Below are positions 9,154 through 17,450 of a stretch of 45,448 bases of DNA, one piece after another. The position numbers and the translations under genes were made by a program. Under the pieces are notes generated by a model, which saw only the letters and a program-made list of their open reading frames with translations, did not search any database and was not told the DNA's origin. The stretch comes from Candidatus Nitrotoga sp. BS (GTDB lineage Bacteria > Pseudomonadota > Gammaproteobacteria > Burkholderiales > Gallionellaceae): assembly GCF_927797785.1 (NCBI RefSeq), contig NZ_CAKMLL010000027.1, positions 1-45,448 on the forward strand, written 5' to 3'. Each line of letters starts with the position of its first letter. Positions within the stretch are counted from its first letter, which is position 1.

Positions 9154-9783
9154 CTATTTCTCAATTAAAAAAGGTGAAACATCACCTTTGCCAAGCCGTA
9201 CCACTACAGGCGTATCCTTGGTTAAATCAATTACCGTCGTCGAATCCAATCCCACCGCGCCACCATCCACCACCAGATCAATTTGATGCTGTAACAGATC
9301 GCGAATCTGTTCGGCATCATTCAATGCAAATTCCTCATTTGGCAAAATCAAAGTTGAACTTATCAACGGCTCACCCAGCTCTTCCAGCAATGCCAACGCT
9401 ACCGGATGATCGGGTATACGCACCCCAATCGTGCTGCGTTTGGGGTGTTGCAGACGCTTGGGGACTTCCTTGGTGGCCTCAAGAATAAACGTATAACTAC
9501 CCGGTGTATTGTTTTTAAGCAGTCGGAATTGCACATTATCCACCCGCGCATAGCGGGCTAGCTCGGACAAGTCACGGCAAACCATAGTCATATGGTGCTT
9601 GTCATCCACGCCGCGTATTTGGCGGATGCGTGCCACGGCATCTTTATCACCCAGATGACAACCCAAGGCGTAGCAGGAATCTGTAGGATAAGCAATTACC
9701 GCGCCATTGCGCACTAAATCGGCGGCCTGTTTAATCAGGCGCGACTGTGGATTCGTTGGATGAATAGTGAAAAATTGTGACAT
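9154..9783 (-). CDS. YrdC/Sua5-family protein, YciO type
   Basis: A 209-residue YrdC-domain protein. Family motifs include GAVIAYPTDSCYALGCHL (residues ~28-45), KHHMTMVCRDLSELARYA and STIGVRIPDHPVA. The YrdC fold in TsaC/Sua5 makes threonylcarbamoyl-AMP for tRNA t6A; the length and sequence here resemble the YciO branch, whose activity is weaker or undefined. The neighbouring PHP-domain gene upstream reproduces the conserved yciV-yciO pairing, supporting YciO rather than TsaC. Confidence 0.85.
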   Translation of the reverse strand: MSQFFTIHPTNPQSRLIKQAADLVRNGAVIAYPTDSCYALGCHLGDKDAVARIRQIRGVDDKHHMTMVCRDLSELARYARVDNVQFRLLKNNTPGSYTFILEATKEVPKRLQHPKRSTIGVRIPDHPVALALLEELGEPLISSTLILPNEEFALNDAEQIRDLLQHQIDLVVDGGAVGLDSTTVIDLTKDTPVVVRLGKGDVSPFLIEK

Positions 9784-9785
9784 GA

Positions 9786-10700
9786 TCAGCGGTTAACTCT
9801 CTCAGCTTCTCTTTGTTTAATGGGCTTAGTTTCTGAAGACATAGATGGGTCAGCTTCCCACGCCAGCCACACGGGACGGCAATCCAATGGGAAGTCAGGC
9901 AAACGCCCCAAATCCCTATAGCTCTCACCCGGCCCATGAAAATCCGAACCACACGAAGCCAATAAATTAAACTCATTAGCGTAGCGGGCAAACTCGGCAT
10001 ATTGCTCTGGCGTGTGGCTACCACATACCACTTCGATCCCCTGCCCGCCAATATCGATAAATTCACGCAGTAATTCACGCAAGGTCTTTTGCCCCATACC
10101 TTTGCGCGCTAAGGTATAACGACCCGGATGCGCCAGCACGGCGACACCACCGCTGCCGCATATCCAACTGACCGCGTCCGGTAACGAGGCCCATTGGTGT
10201 GCCACATATCCAGGTTTATCCTTAACCAAATAATTCTTGAAAACGCTACGCACATCTTTACAGTAGCCTTTTTCAACCAAAAATCGTGCGAAGTGTGTGC
10301 GTCCAATAATGCCTTGGTTATCTGCATACTGATAAGCACCTTCCAGTGCCCCACTAATACCGCTCTTGGCTAGTGAATCTGCCATCAGTTGCGCACGTGC
10401 TCCACGCCCACTACGAATATTGTGTAGACCTTCCGCCAGTGGTTTGTATGCCGGATCAATATGTAATCCAATAATATGCAGAGTGTAGTTGCGCCAAGTT
10501 GCAGAAATTTCCACTCCATTGATAAATTGCATACCGTGCTGAGTAGCGGCAGCTGATGCCTCAGCCAAGCCAGAAATATCGTCATGGTCAGTCAACGCAA
10601 GAACTTTCACCCCTCGCTCAGCGGCACGAGCAACCAGATCTGTGGGCGATAACAATCCGTCTGAAACAGTTGAATGACAATGCAGGTCGTAATCTAACAT
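9786..10700 (-). CDS. rnm: PHP-domain phosphatase/exonuclease, RNase AM (YciV) type
   Basis: A 304-residue polymerase-and-histidinol-phosphatase domain protein. The start DYDLHCHSTVSDGLLSP with HCHS, then ALTDHDDISG, later AHPGRY and C-terminal GSDFHGPG supply the His/Asp ligands of a trinuclear metal site. Members hydrolyse 3',5'-nucleoside bisphosphates (pAp) and trim 5' ends of RNA. Two bases separate it from the yciO-like gene; the pair is conserved in proteobacteria. Exact substrate is inferred. Confidence 0.87.
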   Translation of the reverse strand: MLDYDLHCHSTVSDGLLSPTDLVARAAERGVKVLALTDHDDISGLAEASAAATQHGMQFINGVEISATWRNYTLHIIGLHIDPAYKPLAEGLHNIRSGRGARAQLMADSLAKSGISGALEGAYQYADNQGIIGRTHFARFLVEKGYCKDVRSVFKNYLVKDKPGYVAHQWASLPDAVSWICGSGGVAVLAHPGRYTLARKGMGQKTLRELLREFIDIGGQGIEVVCGSHTPEQYAEFARYANEFNLLASCGSDFHGPGESYRDLGRLPDFPLDCRPVWLAWEADPSMSSETKPIKQREAERVNR

Positions 10701-10775
10701 TTGGTAACCCTAAATAATTTCGTGTTGCCGCACAAATGAATATCTGTTTAACAAGCTAACAGACAAATTGCAATA

Positions 10776-11225
10776 CTAATCTGGCCTCTCATTTTCTATA
10801 TAAATCTTATCTGCACGATGAACAAAGGCATCCACAAAACTGTTGGTAATGAAATGAAAAATGGGGCCGAACACTTTTTCCAAAAACTTATTGGAAAATT
10901 CATAATGCAATTTAAATTCTATTTTACAGGCAGATTCCGAAAGAGGTATAAAATGCCAATCCCCGTCAAGATGCTTGAACGGACCATCTTTCAGCCTGAT
11001 ATCAATGTGATGAGGGAACTGACGCACATTCTCAGTGGTAAAACTCTGTTTAACATGGTGATAATTAATGTGTACTGTCGCATGCACGGTATCACCGTCC
11101 ATCGAGACTACGCTGGCTCCGTCACACCACGGCAAAAACTGTGGATAATCCGCCACATTATCCACCAGAACGAACATCTGTTTCGCGCTGTAGGGAACCA
11201 GAACTGATTTCTCGACTAAAGCCAT
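10776..11225 (-). CDS. ratA: RatA/COQ10-like START-domain protein
   Basis: A 149-residue member of the polyketide-cyclase/START superfamily. The motif YSAKQMFVLVDNVADYPQFL, followed by PWCDGASVV, is diagnostic of the RatA/Coq10 family. Described as a toxin-like inhibitor of 70S assembly in Escherichia coli and as a ubiquinone-binding chaperone (Coq10) elsewhere; which role applies here cannot be decided. I chose ATG 11225 (MALVEKSVLVPYS); the longer frame to 11300 would run through the smpB start. Divergent from smpB, a common proteobacterial arrangement, but the usual small ratB partner is absent. Confidence 0.9.
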   Translation of the reverse strand: MALVEKSVLVPYSAKQMFVLVDNVADYPQFLPWCDGASVVSMDGDTVHATVHINYHHVKQSFTTENVRQFPHHIDIRLKDGPFKHLDGDWHFIPLSESACKIEFKLHYEFSNKFLEKVFGPIFHFITNSFVDAFVHRADKIYIENERPD

Positions 11226-11267
11226 TCTAGCAGTACGCTCATGCAAAGCTGGTAGAATATACAAATT

Positions 11268-11717
11268 ATGAGCATAGTCCAAAATAAAAAAGCATACCAC
11301 GACTACTTCATTGAGGATCGCTATGAGGCGGGCATCATGCTAGAAGGCTGGGAAGTCAAAGCGATCCGCGCCGGACGAGCAAATCTCAAGGAAGCCTATA
11401 TTACGGTGAAAGATGGCGCCCTGTATCTATTCGGCTCCCATATCAGCCCATTGACTACCGCTTCCACGCATATATATCCTGACCCTGTTCGCACTCGCAA
11501 ACTACTGCTACATGCAAATGAAATCAATAAGTTGATCAGTAAAGTACAACGTGCCGGGTACACACTTATGCCATTAAACATGCACTTCAAAGGCAGCCTT
11601 GTCAAACTGGATATTGGCCTTGCGAAGGGGAAAAAGCAGCACGACAAACGTGACTCCGAGCGTGAACGCGATGCCACTCGCGAAGTTCAGCAAGCAATGA
11701 AAAAAGCGCGCTGTTAA
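11268..11717 (+). CDS. smpB: SsrA-binding protein SmpB
   Basis: A 149-residue tmRNA-binding protein needed for trans-translation rescue of stalled ribosomes. Recognisable motifs are [38 protein letters not shown] and the basic tail with [16 protein letters not shown] that inserts in the mRNA channel. Length is typical. Divergent from ratA; the tmRNA gene itself was not seen in the flanking sequence. Confidence 0.97.
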   Translation: MSIVQNKKAYHDYFIEDRYEAGIMLEGWEVKAIRAGRANLKEAYITVKDGALYLFGSHISPLTTASTHIYPDPVRTRKLLLHANEINKLISKVQRAGYTLMPLNMHFKGSLVKLDIGLAKGKKQHDKRDSERERDATREVQQAMKKARC

Positions 11718-11916
11718 CTGCAACCACTCTGTGTCGTATAACTGCTTCAACGTGAGGATCACCGCCCACCTCGGATTACACAGCAACCAATACCAAATCG
11801 ATGTAACCCTACAACAAGCTTTTAACACAGCAAGCCGTCACATGTCGCGCAACAAACGACAGAGCCTAACAGTTACGCTGTCATGGACAGCGGCGTAGAT
11901 GCACTTACAGCGTTTG

Positions 11917-12645
11917 TTATCCAGCCTTTTCAATCTCCGCACGCAGAGCAGCGATAACGGAATCATAGTGATTTGGGTCATTTTCATTGCCTGCTTCGAA
12001 TAAAGCTGAGCCGATCACAAAAGTGTCGGCACCGGCCATAGCAATTTGTGCGATGTTGCTTAAATTCAGATCACCGTGTACTTCCAGGGCAATATTGCGC
12101 CCACTATCATTGATTTTTTTGCGTGCCGTGCGAATCTTATTGAGCGACTCGGGAATAAATTTCTGGCCAACAATTAAGCCAGTCTGTTTAGACATGATCA
12201 AGACAACGTCGATCTTACTTATAACATGGTCAAGATAGCTAAAAGGCGTGCCAGCATTGAATGCTAACCCAGCTTTGCAGCCAAGTTCGTGAATTAAATC
12301 AATGGTACGCTCGATATTTTCGAACGATGGCAGATTGTACGCATCTCGATCAGCTGCTTGCGGATGAAAAGTTATAATGCTCGCACCAGCCTTCGCGTAC
12401 TCCGGCACAAGGTCATTCAATGAGAGATCTGCATTGTACCCGCCCGTAAGATGTATCTCGATCGGCGCTTGAGTAATAGGTCGGATAGCCGCACATGCCT
12501 TCGAACCATTTCTGTATGTTGGCACAAAATGCTTATTCATCACCTCTATGTGAACAATGTCTGCGCCCGAAGCAATGACAGTGACAATCTCTTCTCCAAG
12601 CTTGGCGAAATTGGCGGAAATAATACTGGATGCAATTTTGTACAT
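11917..12645 (-). CDS. Ribulose-phosphate 3-epimerase-like protein with altered active site
   Basis: A 242-residue TIM-barrel protein that aligns along its length with Rpe (IASSIISANFAKLGEE; HFVPT; GADTFVIGSALFE). The residues that bind metal and act as acid/base in Rpe are changed: canonical H-x-D-V-M-D reads H32-I-E34-V-M-N37, the DVHL histidine is kept (H65), and the C-terminal DGG aspartate is replaced in LEVHGDLN (H190). The phosphate loop usually written NPGFGGQ reads TGLIVGQ. It is therefore probably not a housekeeping epimerase; it may act on another sugar phosphate or be catalytically dead. It stands alone. Confidence 0.75.
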   Translation of the reverse strand: MYKIASSIISANFAKLGEEIVTVIASGADIVHIEVMNKHFVPTYRNGSKACAAIRPITQAPIEIHLTGGYNADLSLNDLVPEYAKAGASIITFHPQAADRDAYNLPSFENIERTIDLIHELGCKAGLAFNAGTPFSYLDHVISKIDVVLIMSKQTGLIVGQKFIPESLNKIRTARKKINDSGRNIALEVHGDLNLSNIAQIAMAGADTFVIGSALFEAGNENDPNHYDSVIAALRAEIEKAG

Positions 12646-12889
12646 TGAAAATGCCTTTAAATAAATTTTAAAAAACGTTCATTCTACCCGAAACTCATGT
12701 TAAATAATTTTAACAACAGATGTCATGAGGATTGCAACCGATTCCTTATTCCCTTTATGACCGACAGACTGCCAAGCGTTTTGAGTGAAGTGTGGCACAA
12801 CTAGCGAAAATCAACGACGCGATGCAATGCACTCTTCAGCGCATCCAAATGAGAAATTGGCTGTTTCCGCTTACCTTAGTACGGTAGGC
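12646..12889. other. Intergenic region upstream of rpoE promoter
   Basis: About 245 bp between the divergent Rpe-like gene and the rpoE promoter. No ORF, RNA gene or terminator is evident. It must hold the Rpe-like gene's promoter on the minus strand, but I see no clear consensus. Confidence 0.5.
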
Positions 12890-12918
12890 CTGACTCCTTT
12901 CGCCTGTCCGGTTATACT
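12890..12918 (+). promoter_or_regulatory. Sigma70-like promoter for rpoE operon
   Basis: CTGACT at 12890-12895 and TATACT at 12913-12918, separated by 17 bp, match the -35/-10 pattern (4/6 and 5/6). The start codon of rpoE follows 45 bp later with an AGGG ribosome site. No GAACTT-type RpoE autoregulated promoter was recognised, though one could exist. Confidence 0.5.
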
Positions 12919-12962
12919 GACGAACCGCCGCTGGGGCGGCCAATAAAATTTAGGGTAACAGA

Positions 12963-13562
12963 ATGGGTGAAAGGGAGGTCGATCAACTATTGGTTGATCG
13001 CGCGCAGCACGGGGATAAGCACGCCTTCGAATTGCTGGTCACCAAGTACCAGCGTCGTCTGGCACGATTAATTTCGCGTTTCGTTCGCGATTCAGTTGCT
13101 GTCGAGGACGTAACTCAAGAAGCGTTTATAAAAGCTTATCGCGCATTGCCTACGTTTCGCGGAGAAAGTGCGTTCTACACTTGGCTATATCGCATTGGCA
13201 TTAATACCGCCAAAAACCATCTGCAGGCGCTCAAGAGACGGGCTCCGACCACTACCCTATTCGATGCTGAAGAGTCGGAAGGCTTCGAAGACGCGAGCTT
13301 GTTACATGAAGTTAGTACACCTGAAAATGAATTAATGAGTAAACAAGTTGTCGATGTAGTGAACTCATCTTTGCAAGAGCTGCCTGATGATCTACGTACC
13401 GCACTCACTTTGCGTGAAATCGAAGAGTTGAGTTATGAGGAAATCGCAGCTGCGATGAATTGCCCGGTCGGCACCGTGCGTTCTCGTATTTTTCGAGCGC
13501 GTGAAGCGATTGCAACGAATTTACGCCCATTATTGGGAACGAGTAAAAATAAGAGGTGGTGA
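12963..13562 (+). CDS. rpoE: RNA polymerase sigma factor RpoE (ECF)
   Basis: A 199-residue extracytoplasmic-function sigma factor. Region 2 is VEDVTQEAFIKAYRALPTFR followed by ESAFYTWLYRIGINTAKNHL; region 4 is LPDDLRTALTLREIEELSYE followed by EIAAAMNCPVGTVRSRIFRA. It directs transcription of envelope-stress genes when released from RseA. It is followed by rseA and rseB; candidate targets such as bamA, skp and lpx genes lie elsewhere in this window. Confidence 0.96.
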   Translation: MGEREVDQLLVDRAQHGDKHAFELLVTKYQRRLARLISRFVRDSVAVEDVTQEAFIKAYRALPTFRGESAFYTWLYRIGINTAKNHLQALKRRAPTTTLFDAEESEGFEDASLLHEVSTPENELMSKQVVDVVNSSLQELPDDLRTALTLREIEELSYEEIAAAMNCPVGTVRSRIFRAREAIATNLRPLLGTSKNKRW

Positions 13563-13564
13563 GC

Positions 13565-14056
13565 ATGAAGCAGAAAATTTCAGCATTGATGGATGGTGAA
13601 TTGTTCGATGACGATGCGGAAACAATTCTCGACAAACTGAAGCAAAATCCTGACATGCAGGAAGAGTGGCGAAGCTACCATCTGATTGGCGACGTACTGC
13701 GCCAGTCTGATAACGTTCATGCCAATATCAGTATTGCCATACATAAGCGTTTACAGGCCGAACCCACCGTTCTTTCACCTCACCAACGTGACAGCCATAA
13801 TGCCAGATGGCTCGCGCTTTCTGCTGCTGCATCGGTCATGGCATTAACACTAGTTGCATGGCTATCGGTGCAAGTTGGGTCGGAAACCGTTCCGCAACTC
13901 GCCATGAGGCAGTCACAAAATGCGCAACCAGCTAACCTACCCGCGCGCGGATTGGACGATTATCTGATGGCACATCAAGAGTTCTCACCCGGCTTAGACG
14001 TACATGGTATGACTGCCTATGTTCATACAGTGGCAAGTCAGCAGGAGGATAAGTAA
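13565..14056 (+). CDS. rseA: Anti-sigma-E factor RseA
   Basis: A 163-residue single-pass membrane anti-sigma factor. The cytoplasmic N-terminal domain is clear (KQKISALMDGELFDDDAE... and EEWRSYHLIGDVLRQ), followed by a transmembrane helix around residues 83-100 (ALSAAASVMALTLVAWLSV) and a short periplasmic tail. ATG 13565 is preferred because AAGAGG lies about eight bases upstream; an in-frame GTG nine bases earlier overlaps the rpoE stop. The predicted intramembrane cutter, RseP, is encoded at 36.5-37.8 kb. Confidence 0.92.
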   Translation: MKQKISALMDGELFDDDAETILDKLKQNPDMQEEWRSYHLIGDVLRQSDNVHANISIAIHKRLQAEPTVLSPHQRDSHNARWLALSAAASVMALTLVAWLSVQVGSETVPQLAMRQSQNAQPANLPARGLDDYLMAHQEFSPGLDVHGMTAYVHTVASQQEDK

Positions 14057-14058
14057 GT

Positions 14059-15036
14059 ATGAAGGCCAGATTTGTGCTGACCCTAGTTTTGTATTTTACT
14101 GCCGTTCCAGCTTTCGCCGATATTGGCAGGCAGGTTGGCTTGGATTGGCCACAAATTATTGCTTTTGCAACACACAAAACCAATTACAGCGGTACTTTTG
14201 TATATCAGTATAACGGTCACATGGAGAGCGCGCGCATTACTCACATTTCCGATCAGAGCGGTGAGCATGAAAAGCTTGAAAGTATGGATGGCCCACGTCG
14301 TGCCTTCATCCGCAATAACGATAAAGTATGGTGGTATTCGGGTGACAGGAAAGCTGTACAGGTGGAAAGGCGGTACAACAGTAAGCGCTTCCCTGCTCTG
14401 CAGCCAGAACTGCTGTCCGCGCTTAACGAAAATTACCTGATTTATACCGCCGAGCAGGCACGCATCTCTGGTTTTGACACTCAAGCCATCGTATTCCAAC
14501 CTAAAGATACTCTACGCTATACACATAAAATGTGGGCACACATGGATTCCGGCTTGCTGTTGAAAGCTGCTGTACTGAACGAACGTAAAGAGATAGTGGA
14601 GCAATATACATTTATCCAGTTGAATATAGGCGGCGAAATTGAGCGTACGCATATGATGCCAGGTCAATCCACTACTTCCTCAGAACAACAATCTAATTTT
14701 GACTTGCCGGCAGAAATCAGCGAACAAGCTGCAACGAGTGAATGGAAGGTGGCTGCTGTGCCCACCGGTTTTAAGAAAATCATGGAAAAACGTCGCTCAC
14801 TTCACGGTAAAAATAGAGACGTAATCCATTTTGTATACTCCGACGGATTGGCTGGTATCTCAGTCTTTATCGAAACATCAGGGACTAATTTTGAAAAAAG
14901 ACTAGGCCTCTCCAGCCGAGGTGCAATCCATGTTTACAGTAAAATAAAGGACGATTACTTGGTAACGGTAGTTGGCGAAATTCCTCCACTTTCAGTGATA
15001 CAAATCGCCGATTCAGTCCGCCATAATGGGCAGTAA
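14059..15036 (+). CDS. rseB: Sigma-E regulatory protein MucB/RseB
   Basis: A 325-residue periplasmic protein with a cleavable signal peptide (MKARFVLTLVLYFTAVPAFA). RseB binds the RseA periplasmic tail and protects it from DegS-type proteolysis, sensing lipopolysaccharide or lipoproteins. The YSGTFVYQYNGHMESARITH strand block and the C-terminal VAAVPTGFKKI domain are typical. AGGAGG ends about ten bases before the ATG, inside the rseA 3' end. The operon ends here: no rseC or degP-like gene follows. Confidence 0.93.
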   Translation: MKARFVLTLVLYFTAVPAFADIGRQVGLDWPQIIAFATHKTNYSGTFVYQYNGHMESARITHISDQSGEHEKLESMDGPRRAFIRNNDKVWWYSGDRKAVQVERRYNSKRFPALQPELLSALNENYLIYTAEQARISGFDTQAIVFQPKDTLRYTHKMWAHMDSGLLLKAAVLNERKEIVEQYTFIQLNIGGEIERTHMMPGQSTTSSEQQSNFDLPAEISEQAATSEWKVAAVPTGFKKIMEKRRSLHGKNRDVIHFVYSDGLAGISVFIETSGTNFEKRLGLSSRGAIHVYSKIKDDYLVTVVGEIPPLSVIQIADSVRHNGQ

Positions 15037-15109
15037 ACATGCTGGAACAGAATGTATGCAGTAACTAAGTTGCTCTAATTTAATTTATTCTGGAATAAAT
15101 AATTCATCA

Positions 15110-16195
15110 ATGAATGAACTGTACGCATGGCAAGATGAACTTTGGCAGCGTTGGATCGGATTGCGTACACGTTTGCCACATGCAATCTTATTGAAAGGGC
15201 CGCAAGGAATAGGCAAATTAGATTTTGCCATGAATCTCGCTCGCTCTTTGCTATGCAAACAATCACAGGGTAGCGAGTTGGCTTGCCTGGGCTGTACTTC
15301 CTGTCACTGGTTTGATCAAGGTACTCACCCTGATTTTCGTTTGCTGCTATCGGGCGCACAATCAATAGAAATGCAAGAATCCAGTACAACTCAAACGTCT
15401 TTGACATTGAAAAACTGGACAAAGAGAATCGCTGAAGAAGTACTTGACGAACAACAGAAAAAAGGGAAAAAACCGAGCAAAGAAATTTCTGTTCATCAAG
15501 TACGCTCACTTACCAATTTCACCAGTCTATCCACTCATCAGGGTGGTCATCGTGTTGTGCTGATTCATCCCGCAGAATCCATGAATACCAATGCAGCGAA
15601 CGCGTTGCTCAAAACGCTGGAAGAGCCACCCGAGCGGATGCTGTTAATTTTGGTTAGCCATAAACCCCAACAATTGCTATCTACCATCGTAAGCCGTTGC
15701 TTGGCGCTAGCGGCTCCAATGCCATCAGTAGAGGCCAGTTCGACTTGGCTACAACAGCAGAAACATGCCAATCCAGTAGCGATGTTAGCAAGAGCCAGCT
15801 TTGCTCCGTTACTAGCGGCGCGCTTGGCTGAGGAAGCTATAGGGGAAGCGGAATACAATCTTTTCTTGCAGGAAATTAGACAGCCCGCCAAGTTCGATGT
15901 GTTCGCATTGGCCGAACAGTTGCAACGCACAGAACCGTTTCATGTCATCCATTGGCTGCAGCAATGGTGCTACGATCTAGGCAGTGCAAAGCTCACAGGA
16001 AAGGTTAGATACCACCCCGATCTTACTGATTTAATAAAAAATTTATCAAATAATATTGCAATATTCAATCTGCTACGCTACCAGAGTGAGTTAACAATCG
16101 CGAAACGCGAAGCGTTGCATCCGTTGAATCCCAAGTTATTATTTGAATCCATTCTGTTATCTTATCGGCACATGATGTTGGACGCCAACATATGA
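15110..16195 (+). CDS. holB: DNA polymerase III subunit delta'
   Basis: A 361-residue AAA+ clamp-loader subunit. The P-loop appears as KGPQGIGKLDFA near residue 29, the zinc cysteines as LLCKQ...CLGCTSCHWF, and the sensor/arginine-finger zone as NALLKTLEEPPERMLLIL and IVSRC. An extra charged stretch near residues 100-125 (DEQQKKGKKPSKEIS) lengthens it relative to the usual ~330. The neighbour tatD is standard, but the pilZ gene that often sits between them is missing, as is tmk upstream. Confidence 0.94.
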   Translation: MNELYAWQDELWQRWIGLRTRLPHAILLKGPQGIGKLDFAMNLARSLLCKQSQGSELACLGCTSCHWFDQGTHPDFRLLLSGAQSIEMQESSTTQTSLTLKNWTKRIAEEVLDEQQKKGKKPSKEISVHQVRSLTNFTSLSTHQGGHRVVLIHPAESMNTNAANALLKTLEEPPERMLLILVSHKPQQLLSTIVSRCLALAAPMPSVEASSTWLQQQKHANPVAMLARASFAPLLAARLAEEAIGEAEYNLFLQEIRQPAKFDVFALAEQLQRTEPFHVIHWLQQWCYDLGSAKLTGKVRYHPDLTDLIKNLSNNIAIFNLLRYQSELTIAKREALHPLNPKLLFESILLSYRHMMLDANI

Positions 16196-16247
16196 CGCTG
16201 GATGATCACCAAGAACGCCATAATCATTTATTACTCAATAGCACTGT

Positions 16248-17018
16248 ATGTTTATAGACTCGCATTGCCACATCAATTTCCCGGAACTAAGCAAAATCTT
16301 TGATGAAGTTCTGGCAAACATGCGCCACAACGAAATTTCTCACGCGCTGTGCGTTTCGGTCAATTTAGAAGACTTTCCTCAAATTCAACTTCTCGCGGAG
16401 CAATATGACCACATCTATGCCTCTGTCGGCGTTCACCCAGACCACGAATCAGATACCGAGCCAACCCAAGCGCTGCTAGTAAAGCTGGCACAACACCCTA
16501 AAGTCATTGCTATCGGGGAAACCGGTCTCGATTATTATCGTTTAAAAGGAGAGCTGGAATGGCAGCGCACGCGCTTCCGCACACATATTCGTGCTGCACG
16601 CGAGTGCCGAAAACCGCTCATTATCCACACCCGTGAGGCGGCACAAGACACCCTGCGTATTATGGCTGAAGAAGGTGCCGCCGAGATTGGCGGCGTAATG
16701 CACTGTTTTACCGAAAGCCTGGAAGTCGCCCAAGCAGCTATTGAGATGAACTTCTACATTTCTTTTTCCGGCATCGTCACTTTCAAGAATGCCATTATGC
16801 TGAAAGAAGTAGCGCAGAATATTCCACTTGAACGCATATTGATTGAAACTGACTCACCTTATCTTGCCCCGGTACCATATCGCGGTAAACTCAACCAGCC
16901 CGCCTATGTTAAGCATGTAGCAGAAGAAATAGCTAAATTGCGCGGCATTTCTCTTTCTGAGGTGGGGCATGCAACTACGGAAAATTTCCGTCGATTATTT
17001 TTGAATTCCAGAGTATAG
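16248..17018 (+). CDS. TatD-family metal-dependent DNase
   Basis: A 256-residue TIM-barrel metallohydrolase. Ligands appear in FIDSHCHINFPEL (HxH), GETGLDYYR (Glu), PLIIHTREA (His), VMHCFTES (His) and IETDSPYLAP (Asp). TatD-family enzymes are 3'-5' exonucleases or deoxyribonucleases; the holB-adjacent member is usually called YcfH. It is the last housekeeping gene before the CRISPR island. Confidence 0.93.
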   Translation: MFIDSHCHINFPELSKIFDEVLANMRHNEISHALCVSVNLEDFPQIQLLAEQYDHIYASVGVHPDHESDTEPTQALLVKLAQHPKVIAIGETGLDYYRLKGELEWQRTRFRTHIRAARECRKPLIIHTREAAQDTLRIMAEEGAAEIGGVMHCFTESLEVAQAAIEMNFYISFSGIVTFKNAIMLKEVAQNIPLERILIETDSPYLAPVPYRGKLNQPAYVKHVAEEIAKLRGISLSEVGHATTENFRRLFLNSRV

Positions 17019-17041
17019 AGCAAAGAGATAGTCAGTATTAC

Positions 17042-17125
17042 CCGGTAGCAAGCGCCGTCCCGTTCAGCAAAAATCACAGTGACAAAGTATATGCCTCTCT
17101 CTGTATTGGCACGTCGGTAACGCAT
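17042..17125 (-). pseudogene. RAYT (REP-associated tyrosine transposase) N-terminal remnant
   Basis: The minus strand encodes MRYRRANTERGIYFVTVIFA, the conserved N-terminus of Y1_Tnp-type REP-associated transposases (compare the family pattern MRYRRA-TPG-TYFFTV). AGGAG lies about ten bases upstream of the ATG, as in intact copies. Similarity stops after roughly 28 residues, before any HUH or catalytic tyrosine, and the frame runs into the 3' end of tatD. It is a dead 5' fragment. Confidence 0.7.
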
Positions 17126-17269
17126 CTTTTCAACTGTCTCCTGCGAGGTTGGGCTTTAATTTATCCAGCTCAACCGCGTAGAATATTTAATGTGAAAGCC
17201 CACGGTTTTCTTGCGAGTGAAATACGGATTGGGTGCGACTGGCGATGATGGCCTTGAGCATGGCGCATG

Positions 17270-17359
17270 TCGCCTGGCCGCATGCAATGATGCTGCCTCC
17301 ACCAACGCATGCTCTTTGCGGATTAACTCACGTCTGAATTGCTCATTCTCAACTTTCAA
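17270..17359 (-). pseudogene. IS3-type transposase orfA fragment
   Basis: The minus strand reads VENEQFRRELIRKEHALVEA, which resembles the coiled-coil segment E-LR-EL-RKEKALAEAAALL of IS3-family OrfA proteins. The frame decays on both sides within about 30 codons. Along with the RAYT fragment next to it, it marks an old insertion hotspot at the left edge of the CRISPR island. The rest of 17126-17450 holds no other recognisable feature. Confidence 0.5.
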
Positions 17360-17450
17360 TACTCATTGCTTTAAATCCTGCGTCAGTCATAGCTTTCAGC
17401 GGTTCGCCCTCTCGTTTAACCGGACAGCAGTGATAACTCAAGCAAGCTAG

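Noticed and set aside
11718-11916. Possible tmRNA (ssrA) gene next to smpB
   Set aside because: No tRNA-like ends or tag-peptide reading frame could be found in this interval.
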